From Anaeromassilibacillus sp. An250 (GTDB lineage: Bacteria; Bacillota; Clostridia; Oscillospirales; Acutalibacteraceae): a DNA stretch of 64,000 nucleotides. The stretch covers positions 1 through 64,000 of the forward strand of contig NZ_NFJK01000010.1 of the NCBI RefSeq assembly GCF_002159845.1, written 5' to 3'. Below the pieces are notes generated by a model. It had not been told where the DNA came from and ran no database searches. It saw nothing but the letters and a program-made list of their open reading frames with translations. Of the stretch, positions 33,645-40,495 are shown piece by piece. The position numbers and the translations under genes are program-made. The first letter of the stretch is position 1; every line of letters starts with the position of its first letter.

Positions 33645-34163
33645 TTAAGCGAATTCTTCCAGAAAAGCGGCCAAGTCCTGATAAAGCTGCTGGCCGTGCA
33701 TGCCCCCAAACCCGACGTCATACTGGGTGCCGTTCATGGTGAAGTCCCCCGTGCTGTGGACGGTGATGGCCAGGATGCCCGATGGTTCGTGCGCGTCCGT
33801 CAGATCGATCGCGAGGCGGTAGACTTCTTCCCCGATACCGCCATATGTCTGATTCGGGCTTTTAAATAGGACATAGCGGTCCAGAATCTCCAGAAAAGCT
33901 TCCTGTTTTTCTGTATCCGTGTAGGAAAAAGAGAGCTCCCCCTCCTTTTGGGGCGGCAGATGCGACGTTGCTACGGTATAGTAATTTACAATATGGATCT
34001 TTTCTGTAGAGCTGAAGTCCCGCACAACATTCCCCAGAGAGGCTGGATGAAAGAACAGGGCGAAACAGAGGAGAATTGCCAAGAGAATGCCAATCCAGAT
34101 CAAAGGCCGGGGAATGGGGTTTCGCAAGCGTTGCACGGGGAAGCGGATTTCTTTTGGAGTCAT
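33645..34163 (-). CDS. single-pass membrane protein, array family A
   Basis: 172 residues: short basic N-terminus, one helix (PLIWIGILLAILLCFALFF) and an external domain. No known family. Its end (GDFTMNGTQYDVGFGGMHGQQLYQDLAAFL) matches in pattern the end of the protein at 36622-37170 (GDLRWGNTRYNVGLCNFQGKGLYQKLSAWI), so both belong to one family. GGAGAGAGGA is upstream. Last gene of the array downstream of mfd; all genes in 33.6-40.2 kb run the same way. Confidence 0.75.
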   Translation of the reverse strand: MTPKEIRFPVQRLRNPIPRPLIWIGILLAILLCFALFFHPASLGNVVRDFSSTEKIHIVNYYTVATSHLPPQKEGELSFSYTDTEKQEAFLEILDRYVLFKSPNQTYGGIGEEVYRLAIDLTDAHEPSGILAITVHSTGDFTMNGTQYDVGFGGMHGQQLYQDLAAFLEEFA

Positions 34164-34239
34164 TTTTTATCCTCTCTCCTAAAAGGACAACGGGATCAAA
34201 TTTTCCACAGGATACGGCCGTGGATGCCGGGAGAGACCG

Positions 34240-34345
34240 TTAGGAGGAAACTTCCCAAAGGGGCGAATGGGATTTCTCGGCAAACAGACGCAATAGCGCT
34301 TCATAAAACGCTTGATTTCGTTGCCCAAACCGCCCGATTCCACAG
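34240..34345 (-). repeat. near-identical 3' end shared with 37560-37665
   Basis: About 105 bases at the 3' ends of the two family B genes differ at only a few positions, whereas the rest of the genes is strongly diverged. Points to gene conversion or recombination between cassettes. Confidence 0.8.
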
Positions 34346-34929
34346 GGGGCCCCCTCCAAATTCATTTTCCCTTGGGAATTGATGCCGTAGGACACGGAAT
34401 CCAGGGTGCCGTCCGGTTTCTCGTAACTGAGATAGATGTCCAGAAAAACGATGCCGCTATTTTCAACAAAATTGCCATTGTCGGTGATGCCAATCCAGCT
34501 TTTCCAATTTACCTTCCGGTTGACCGGGTACCCGTCCAAAAACGATGCGAGATCCTCCAATTCGGAGGGGGATTTGGTAAAGATACTGGTTGTAGTAGTT
34601 TTTGGGGGCACGTCCCCCGGCTGAAACGAGATTTCGTATTTCAGAATACTTGCGGATATAAGGGAATTTCCCCCGGTTAGGCCGTCCACGGCGAGGGGGC
34701 GCGTGTAGAAAAAGTAGACGGCCAAGAAGAAACAGAGAAGGGAAATAAGCAAAATCTTTTTGCATTTGGGATTTCGCAGTTCTGCAAGCTTCAAGGGAAT
34801 TCCCTGCCTTTCCAGTATGGCATAGGAGGTAAACAAACGGGCATCCGTTGAACGGGCTACATGGATCAAGGCGATGCAGCCCAACTGCCGCCTTCCTACG
34901 GGGAATTTGTTTGCGCACAGATATTGCAT
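34240..34929 (-). CDS. membrane protein, array family B, probably N-terminally degraded
   Basis: 229 residues. From about residue 60 onward (KKILLISLLCFFLAVYFFYTRPL) it parallels the 270-residue protein at 37560-38372, and the last 33 residues (GIGRFGQRNQAFYEALLRLF..) are the same. The first 50 residues do not resemble the relative, lack a ribosome binding site, and just upstream (about 34950-35090) another frame encodes a membrane-like stretch (STSVLLLILIAIETIPHIF) as expected for the missing N-terminus. So the gene may be broken by frameshifts. Function unknown. Confidence 0.55.
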   Translation of the reverse strand: MQYLCANKFPVGRRQLGCIALIHVARSTDARLFTSYAILERQGIPLKLAELRNPKCKKILLISLLCFFLAVYFFYTRPLAVDGLTGGNSLISASILKYEISFQPGDVPPKTTTTSIFTKSPSELEDLASFLDGYPVNRKVNWKSWIGITDNGNFVENSGIVFLDIYLSYEKPDGTLDSVSYGINSQGKMNLEGAPCGIGRFGQRNQAFYEALLRLFAEKSHSPLWEVSS

Positions 34930-35093
34930 GGATTGTGCATACCGTTCACCAGCGACCGAAAAAGGAGTTAAGAAGGCCCACTTCCCAGATAGAACGGATC
35001 ATTGAAAAAATATGTGGGATCGTTTCAATGGCAATGAGAATCAACAGCAATACCGATGTGGAAATATCCGGCCGCCAGGAACGATGGAGATTT

Positions 35094-35531
35094 TCATACT
35101 TTTGAGATGGATCCGTCCTCAAGAGGAATCCCCCGTTTCCTGAAAAATACGTTGAAAAGGGCTACACCGGATAGGACATGCAGCAATGTGATGGTCCCGC
35201 TTTCGGGAGCCAATACTGGATAGAACATTCCCCAGTAAAAAGCCGAGGTAAGCCCAATCAAACCGACAAACAACAAGAGAAAACCGAAGGAAAACCGGTG
35301 CAAGCGTCCTTCGCAGGGAGTCGCCAAGAGGCACAGGATAAATCCAAAGGCAATTTCCGTGACGAATACGAAGCCCCACTTTATAACAAACCATTGGGGC
35401 TCATAAGTAAGGGAACGTTGCTTGTCCAAAAATCCGATAATAAAAGGTGTTGTTATAATTATAATTGCGAGTACAAATAACAGAATGATTTTTTGAAAAA
35501 TAATTGTTGGATTAGAATTTTTTTGCATCAT
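35094..35531 (-). CDS. four-helix membrane protein paired with a secreted protein
   Basis: 145 residues with four hydrophobic helices (IILLFVLAIIIITTPFIIGFL, WGFVFVTEIAFGFILCLL, FSFGFLLLFVGLIGLTSAFYWG, TLLHVLSGVALFNVFF). No known family. Begins 18 bases after the secreted-protein gene, in the same orientation, so they are co-transcribed. The pairing recalls a secreted effector with a membrane partner such as an immunity or processing protein, but no motif proves this. Confidence 0.7.
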   Translation of the reverse strand: MMQKNSNPTIIFQKIILLFVLAIIIITTPFIIGFLDKQRSLTYEPQWFVIKWGFVFVTEIAFGFILCLLATPCEGRLHRFSFGFLLLFVGLIGLTSAFYWGMFYPVLAPESGTITLLHVLSGVALFNVFFRKRGIPLEDGSISKV

Positions 35532-35549
35532 AGCATCATGAATGTGACA

Positions 35550-36239
35550 TTAATGATTATTGCTCAATTCGGCTATCCATTCACTACTGCCTCTGGATAA
35601 AATAACCTGATAACGGCATCCAACCGCTTCTTGATCTCCTACAACAATACTTTCCCAATTTGAAGGAGGGGTAATGCTCCAACTTCGTTTCGTTCCCATA
35701 TCATAGTTTTTGACTTGATTGGTGATACTTCCACCACTTAGTCTAAATCCAATCTGTCCTAGTCTAACTTCACTTCCTACACAATATACTCCATTCCCCA
35801 TATAATCTCCTGCCGCATATGGTGAAGTGTAACTGCCAGTTACTTTTGTAAGATGAATCAATTCTCGATCGTCCACATTAGAAGGGGAAATTGAGTAGTA
35901 TATTGTAGTCGTAAGAGTTACAAGTAGACTATCGTCCATAGTTTCTTCAGTATTAGTACCAGATGAACGAAGTGCATTTTCAAATTTATCTGCATTTTCA
36001 TCGCTATTAAATATAAGTTTTTTCAGATCAGTCCTATAATTTGATACTCCTATGGTATTTCTGCTTTCAGGAAGTATTTGTGTTTTGGAAAATGTAAATT
36101 CAGTACCTGACCGTTCGACTAAGTTCTCAATGCGAATATCATAGAGGCTTTTTGAAGGAGACTCTACTGCCGAAGCTGGAACAGAAATAACACAACAAAT
36201 CATTGCCAAAGACAAAATGAAAGAAATAAGCTTTTTCAT
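35550..36239 (-). CDS. secreted protein of the mfd-linked array (unit 1)
   Basis: 229 residues. The signal peptide MKKLISFILSLAMICCVISV..ASA is nearly the same as that of the protein at 39679-40188 (one residue different in the first 24), but the mature parts are unrelated. Mature region: a charged N-terminal part (VERSGTEFTFSKTQILPESRN), then a strand-rich part (LVTLTTTIYYSISPSNVDDRELIHLTKVTGSY, GVYCVGSEVRLGQIGFRLSGG). No Cys-rich or catalytic motif seen. AAAGGAG is before the ATG, within the repeated leader. Confidence 0.8.
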   Translation of the reverse strand: MKKLISFILSLAMICCVISVPASAVESPSKSLYDIRIENLVERSGTEFTFSKTQILPESRNTIGVSNYRTDLKKLIFNSDENADKFENALRSSGTNTEETMDDSLLVTLTTTIYYSISPSNVDDRELIHLTKVTGSYTSPYAAGDYMGNGVYCVGSEVRLGQIGFRLSGGSITNQVKNYDMGTKRSWSITPPSNWESIVVGDQEAVGCRYQVILSRGSSEWIAELSNNH

Positions 36240-36350
36240 TTTTATTCTCCTTTACTCAAAATTATTAGTAAATTTTCTTTATATTTTCTGTACATTTCCA
36301 TTGGACTAATCACACCTCTCGAAAATCTTTAACAGATTTATTCTATTGCA

Positions 36351-36379
36351 ATAATAACATTTTATTAAAAATATGTCAA
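36351..36379 (-). promoter_or_regulatory. array promoter, copy 1
   Basis: Minus strand TTGACA, 17 nt, TATTAT. Confidence 0.7.
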
Positions 36380-36488
36380 TAAAAATGGTAGATTTGCAAA
36401 TTAGAAATAGTTGTGTGTAATTTAGAGGATTTGACGAGATGATTTTATGGATTATCAATCAAATAATAGTTTAAATGAGAAAGAAAAC

Positions 36489-36528
36489 TCCCGGAACAGG
36501 CACCTATTCCACGCCCTGCTCCGGGAGT
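36489..36528 (-). terminator. mfd-type terminator, copy 1
   Basis: CTCCCGGAGCAGG / CCTGTTCCGGGAG stem; minus strand tail TTTTCTTT. Confidence 0.8.
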
Positions 36529-36621
36529 TGCAATCTCTAAAAAGATTTATTTCTTTACGCTTTTCCGCGCGCTGTTCCGTTCGCCCCATATTTCTTCCCG
36601 CACGACCGGCGAGAAGGAACG

Positions 36622-37170
36622 TTACGGCGAAATGGTTCCGTTGCCCTCTCCGCCAATCCATGCAGAGAGCTTTTGATAGAGCCCCTTCCCTTGGAAATTG
36701 CATAGGCCAACATTGTAGCGCGTATTTCCCCACCGCAGGTCTCCGTCCTCATATAAAATGAGCGTGATGAGTTTTTCCGGTGTGCTGACGCTTATGATCA
36801 GATAGTGAAGCTGTCTGGGCTTTGACCGCTTCCACTGTTGAAAAGAGCGGGAATAGGTATAGGCATTGACAATCTGAAAAAAGTCTTTACAGTTTCCTGG
36901 AAAGGTTTCGCTTCTCCCATCGAGTTGCCTCTGCGCGAGAAGGACGAGGTCGTCATCCACCTCTTCGCCCACATCGTAGACGCCGCCCCAAATGCTTTGA
37001 ATCTGGCGGCATTCCCAAATCCCGGCGTGATTCGAAAAGGAGCCCGGTTGTTTGTAAACAACAGCGATGAGCATGCAAATCAGGACGGCCAGAAGCAAGA
37101 AATGGTCAGAAACCCATTGCTGGATGGATGCGGTTGCGCCATGCTTTAATAGAAATTTAGATTTATACAT
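36622..37170 (-). CDS. single-pass membrane protein, array family A
   Basis: 182 residues: one helix near the N-terminus (FLLLAVLICMLIAVVY), then an external domain with an acidic patch (VGEEVDDDLVLLAQRQLDG) and the family ending GDLRWGNTRYNVGLCNFQGKGLYQKL. A relative is encoded at 33645-34163. It stands alone between two copies of the mfd 3' fragment, with no secreted partner. The ribosome site is weak (GGGGGCG). Function unknown. Confidence 0.7.
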   Translation of the reverse strand: MYKSKFLLKHGATASIQQWVSDHFLLLAVLICMLIAVVYKQPGSFSNHAGIWECRQIQSIWGGVYDVGEEVDDDLVLLAQRQLDGRSETFPGNCKDFFQIVNAYTYSRSFQQWKRSKPRQLHYLIISVSTPEKLITLILYEDGDLRWGNTRYNVGLCNFQGKGLYQKLSAWIGGEGNGTISP

Positions 37171-37199
37171 AAGGCGGCGCCCCCTTTTTTCCTTGTCGA

Positions 37200-37480
37200 T
37201 TCGATAAATAACCCCCTACGATAGTTCAATATATTTCCATTGAGCCAATCGTTCCCTTTCGAAAATCTCAATAAAGATTTTATATAGTCATCATATAATA
37301 CCGGGCAAAGGCATGTCAATAGAATCCATAAATGTTTATAAGAAACATATATGAGCTTTTAATTGGTTGGCTAGCAAACAAAACTCCCGGAACAGGCGCA
37401 CATCCGACACCTTGCTCCGGGAGCTGCCATTTCTAAAAAGATTTATTTCTTTACGCTTTTCCGTGCGTCCTTTATCCGAT
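37200..37480 (-). repeat. array repeat copy 2 (diverged, partial)
   Basis: Shares the terminator hairpin (37384-37423) and the mfd 3' fragment (minus strand DARKSVKK-stop, near 37430-37470) with the other copies; the leader part is diverged but keeps TTCCATTG and TTTCGAAAATCT-like stretches. No coding sequence is convincing in 37171-37559. Confidence 0.75.
37384..37423 (-). terminator. mfd-type terminator, copy 2
   Basis: Same CTCCCGG..CCGGGAG stem as the other copies; minus strand tail TTTTGTTT. Confidence 0.8.
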
Positions 37481-37559
37481 TTTCAACTACCGTGGAATTC
37501 TCACGGCCAACGGAGTAGATTGTTCATAGGACACGCGGCAGATGCCGGGAGGAAGGCCG

Positions 37560-38372
37560 TTAGGAGGAAACTTCCCAAAGGGGCGAATGGGATTTCTCGG
37601 CAAACAGACGCAATAGCGCCTCATAAAACGCTTGATTTCGTTGCCCAAACCGCCCGATTCCGCAGGGAAAACCGTCAGCATGCATATCGCCTTGAGAATT
37701 GATACAGTAGGTTACTGCATCTAATGACCCATTCGAATCCTTGTAATAGAGATGAATTTCCAAAAGGATGCCCTCGTTGCCCTCGCAGGAATCCTCCACA
37801 GAATTCGTATGGGAGCTTATACCCAATTGTCTCTTGCGGTTTACAGGATATTGATTCAAAAATTGGGCGACGCTTTGCAGTTCAGACGGAGCCTGAGTAA
37901 AAATGCAGATTACGTTTGCGGTAGAAGCCTCAGAGGAACGGGGAGTCTCTGTTAAATCTAGCGGCCCCTCACGTTTTAGGATACGGACGGATACAAAAGG
38001 GTTTTTGCCTGCCATATCTTCTGCAGAGAAAGGGCGCGTGTAAATAAAATATGCAGCAAGGAAGATCCCCAAAAGGGTTGGAATCAGAATTCTTTCTCTG
38101 CCGAACCAATGAAAAACAAAATCGAAAACGAGAATAGCCGTCCATATTACTTCATAAATGATGGTTTCGATTATGGCGCGATTCCTTTTTAGGCTTAGAC
38201 CTTCTTTTTTCCATACCCGCATACATACCACAATGTCCGGATAAGACCCGATGAAGCAGCCAACGCTTACGCATAGGATTGCCAACGGAATCGGAATGTT
38301 TTGTTGAAGCTGGACCGGGGTAAGGATTAGAATCACGCTAACAATTAACCAGATAAGCCGTCTAAGAGCCAT
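37560..38372 (-). CDS. membrane protein, array family B (complete)
   Basis: 270 residues. Four helices in the first half (LIWLIVSVILILTPVQL, IPLAILCVSVGCFIGSYPDI, IYEVIWTAILVFDFVFHWF, ILIPTLLGIFLAAYFIYT) and a soluble external C-terminal domain that holds EIHLYYKDSNGSLDAVTYCINSQG. Starts 23 bases after the secreted-protein gene at 38396-38956, so the two form a unit. The degraded relative is at 34240-34929. No known family; a membrane partner of the secreted protein is the plausible role. Confidence 0.75.
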   Translation of the reverse strand: MALRRLIWLIVSVILILTPVQLQQNIPIPLAILCVSVGCFIGSYPDIVVCMRVWKKEGLSLKRNRAIIETIIYEVIWTAILVFDFVFHWFGRERILIPTLLGIFLAAYFIYTRPFSAEDMAGKNPFVSVRILKREGPLDLTETPRSSEASTANVICIFTQAPSELQSVAQFLNQYPVNRKRQLGISSHTNSVEDSCEGNEGILLEIHLYYKDSNGSLDAVTYCINSQGDMHADGFPCGIGRFGQRNQAFYEALLRLFAEKSHSPLWEVSS

Positions 38373-38395
38373 TCTATAAACTCCTCTAACGGAAG

Positions 38396-38956
38396 TTAAA
38401 AGGCAACTTCATCAACTATGCGCATGGGATATGATCCTTCGTAATAATGGGTGACAGCAGGGAGATCTTCTTCCCGCCCGCTTGTATCAACTACTGTTGC
38501 AACAACCACATATTTGGATTGGAAATAGGCAAAACTTCCGTCAGAGTACTTTACTTCTCTATACGATTTGTATACAGTGCCATATGTATAATCAATTTCA
38601 AAACCTGTCGCAATGACCACTTCTGCTGCACCATAAAGAGATTTTGCTATTAACTTTGCAGTAGGATCAGGAACAACTCTTTGGACCACAGCAGATACTC
38701 TGGATACAAAATCTGCCCATTCTTGTACACTCGTAGTCCATACTTCTTCTCCGTTTCCAAACCAAGGGCCATAGATCATACTATCGGCAATTGATGCTGT
38801 TCCAGTGGCACCTATGGAAACATCATTTGCTTGGGTGATAACTTTTTCCGAGACATTATTTTCTTTCGGAAAAGCAAATGAAAAAGTTGGGCTATATGTT
38901 GTTAGAGCCAATATTAAAACCATAAGAGTGCAGAAAAACTTTTTGTTGTTTTTCAT
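38396..38956 (-). CDS. secreted protein of the mfd-linked array (unit 2)
   Basis: 186 residues with a signal peptide (MKNNKKFFCTLMVLILALTT..FSFA). The mature part is related to that of 39679-40188: both have GPWFG, then RVSAV, a hydrophobic glycine/alanine segment (SLYGAAEVVIATG), YREV and a closing F-x-Y..YYEGS-like motif. The central hydrophobic segment could insert in a membrane. No known family. Preceded by the repeated promoter-leader. Confidence 0.8.
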   Translation of the reverse strand: MKNNKKFFCTLMVLILALTTYSPTFSFAFPKENNVSEKVITQANDVSIGATGTASIADSMIYGPWFGNGEEVWTTSVQEWADFVSRVSAVVQRVVPDPTAKLIAKSLYGAAEVVIATGFEIDYTYGTVYKSYREVKYSDGSFAYFQSKYVVVATVVDTSGREEDLPAVTHYYEGSYPMRIVDEVAF

Positions 38957-39067
38957 TTTTATTCTCCTTTACTCAAAATTATTAGTAAATTTTCTTTATG
39001 TTTTCTATACATTTCCATTGGACTAATCACACCTCTCGAAAATCTTTAACAGATTTCTTTTATTATA

Positions 39068-39096
39068 ATAATAACGTTTTATTAAAAATATGTCAA
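39068..39096 (-). promoter_or_regulatory. array promoter, copy 3
   Basis: Minus strand TTGACA (plus 39091-39096), 17 nt, TATTAT. Confidence 0.7.
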
Positions 39097-39204
39097 TAAA
39101 AATGGTAAGTTTATAAATTAGAAATAGTTTGGTGTAATTTAGAGGATTTGACGAGACGATTTTATTGATTATAAATCAAACAATATTTTAAATGGGAAAG
39201 AAAA

Positions 39205-39244
39205 CTCCCGGAACAGGCGCACATCCGACGCCCTGCTCCGGGAG
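39205..39244 (-). terminator. mfd-type terminator, copy 3
   Basis: CTCCCGGAGCAGG / CCTGTTCCGGGAG stem with TTTTCTTTCCC on the minus strand. Confidence 0.8.
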
Positions 39245-39422
39245 TTGCAATTTCTAGAAAGATTTATTTCTTCACGCTTTTCCGCGCGTCCTCCATTAGG
39301 TTCAGCGGGAAATCCAAGGCGGAAACTTTTTTAGTCGACAGTTGATGCACTTATTTGGGAAAATATTTAGAACTTTTATCTCCTGCTTACTATGTAAGCT
39401 CCATATGTAAGCCAAGGGCCTG

Positions 39423-39692
39423 TCATGTCAACCAAAAATAGGAACCGATTACCAAACAGAGACAGATCAAAGAAAATCCCGTAAATAATAAGAGTTTCCA
39501 TTTGTTTATGGCCGTTCGCTCTTCCCGCCATAACAGGAGATACTGAAGGATCCCAGTTACACAAATAATTCCAGTGGCAACAAGGCCAAAAGTAAGACGG
39601 ATCGGACGGGGAAAATTAAAACAAATTGAAATTAATAGAAGAGCAGAGGCGAAGTATCTTAAAATATTACCAATGTTTTCAAATTTCTTCAT
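39423..39692 (-). CDS. small membrane protein paired with a secreted protein
   Basis: 89 residues with three hydrophobic helices (YFASALLLISICFNFP, LTFGLVATGIICVTGILQYLLL, LLLFTGFSLICLCLVIGSYFWL). Overlaps the end of the secreted-protein gene by 14 bases in another frame, so it is translationally coupled; GAAGG lies before its ATG. Size and layout resemble bacteriocin immunity proteins, but there is no sequence signature. Confidence 0.75.
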   Translation of the reverse strand: MKKFENIGNILRYFASALLLISICFNFPRPIRLTFGLVATGIICVTGILQYLLLWREERTAINKWKLLLFTGFSLICLCLVIGSYFWLT

Positions 39693-40188
39693 TGGCCTTC
39701 ATCATCATTTGACCCTCAAAAATCTGTGTGTCGCTTGTTAAATAATCGGTTCTACCAGGGTCGCTGTAGAAGGTAGTTATGACCATCGTTTCATAGTGGG
39801 AAAATGCACCTCCAACCTCAATTTCCCGATATCGTTTTTGAATCGTGACATAATAAGTATGTGCGGAACTTTGATCATCTTCTACAGAAGAAAGAATCGT
39901 AGCCCCTACAGCACAAACAGACTGAATCGCAGGGTAGGGAATAAAAGGACCAATTGCAGCCATTAATACCGCACTTACTCTAGCCTGAAATTGTTTTTCT
40001 TCTCCAGAAGGGACATAGATCGAAAAGTCTTCTGAAACATCCCCAAACCATGGCCCTGCACTTTCTGCGGCAATTGTGTCACTGTCATAATTCGTTAAAG
40101 GAGCTTTTGTACTGACTGCCGAAGCCGGAACAGAAATAACACAACAAATCATTGTCAAAGACAAAATGAAAGAAATAAGCTTTTTCAT
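39679..40188 (-). CDS. secreted protein of the mfd-linked array (unit 3)
   Basis: 169 residues. Signal peptide MKKLISFILSLTMICCVISV..ASA, nearly the same as in 35550-36239. Mature part related to 38396-38956: GPWFG, RVSAVLMAAIGPFIPYPAIQSVCAVGATIL (hydrophobic segment), YREIEVGGAFSHYETMVITTFYSD and IFEGQ. First cassette after mfd. No known family. AAAGGAG before the ATG. Confidence 0.8.
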   Translation of the reverse strand: MKKLISFILSLTMICCVISVPASAVSTKAPLTNYDSDTIAAESAGPWFGDVSEDFSIYVPSGEEKQFQARVSAVLMAAIGPFIPYPAIQSVCAVGATILSSVEDDQSSAHTYYVTIQKRYREIEVGGAFSHYETMVITTFYSDPGRTDYLTSDTQIFEGQMMMKANEEI

Positions 40189-40299
40189 TTTTATTCTCCT
40201 TTACTCAAAATTATTAGTAAATTTTCTTTATGTTTTCTATACATTTCCATTGGACTAATCACACCTCTCGAAAATCTTTAACAGATTTCTTTTATTATA

Positions 40300-40328
40300 A
40301 TAATAACGTTTTATTAAAAATATGTCAA
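40300..40328 (-). promoter_or_regulatory. array promoter, copy 4
   Basis: Minus strand TTGACA (plus 40323-40328), 17 nt, TATTAT. Confidence 0.7.
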
Positions 40329-40436
40329 TAAAAATGGTAAGTTTATAAATTAGAAATAGTTTGGTGTAATTTAGAGGATTTGACGAGACGATTTTATTGA
40401 TTATAAATCAAACAATATTTTAAATGGGAAAGAAAA

Positions 40437-40476
40437 CTCCCGGAACAGGCGCACATCCGACGCCCTGCTCCGGGAG
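40437..40476 (-). terminator. mfd terminator
   Basis: CTCCCGGAGCAGGG / CCTGTTCCGGGAG stem and TTTTCTTTCCC on the minus strand, 20 bases past the mfd stop. Confidence 0.85.
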
Positions 40477-40495
40477 CTGCCATTTCTAAAAAGAT

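Larger units (their letters stand above)
36240..36575 (-). repeat. array repeat copy 1: leader, promoter, terminator and mfd 3' fragment
   Basis: About 335 bases very similar to 38957-39305 and 40189-40525. From the gene outward: ribosome site, leader, promoter (-10 at 36351-36356, -35 at 36374-36379), terminator hairpin (36489-36528), and a fragment whose minus strand reads ARKSVKK-stop, the C-terminus of Mfd. Confidence 0.9.
38957..39305 (-). repeat. array repeat copy 3: leader, promoter, terminator and mfd 3' fragment
   Basis: Almost the same as 40189-40540. The mfd fragment (about 39249-39305) reads LNLMEDARKSVKK-stop on the minus strand: the amino acids equal the Mfd C-terminus but several codons differ by synonymous changes, as if taken from a diverged mfd allele. 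Confidence 0.9.

Noticed and set aside
39423-40188. Named bacteriocin or toxin-antitoxin system
   Set aside because: No leader-peptide processing motif, Cys pattern, toxin domain or antitoxin fold is visible; only the gene arrangement suggests it.
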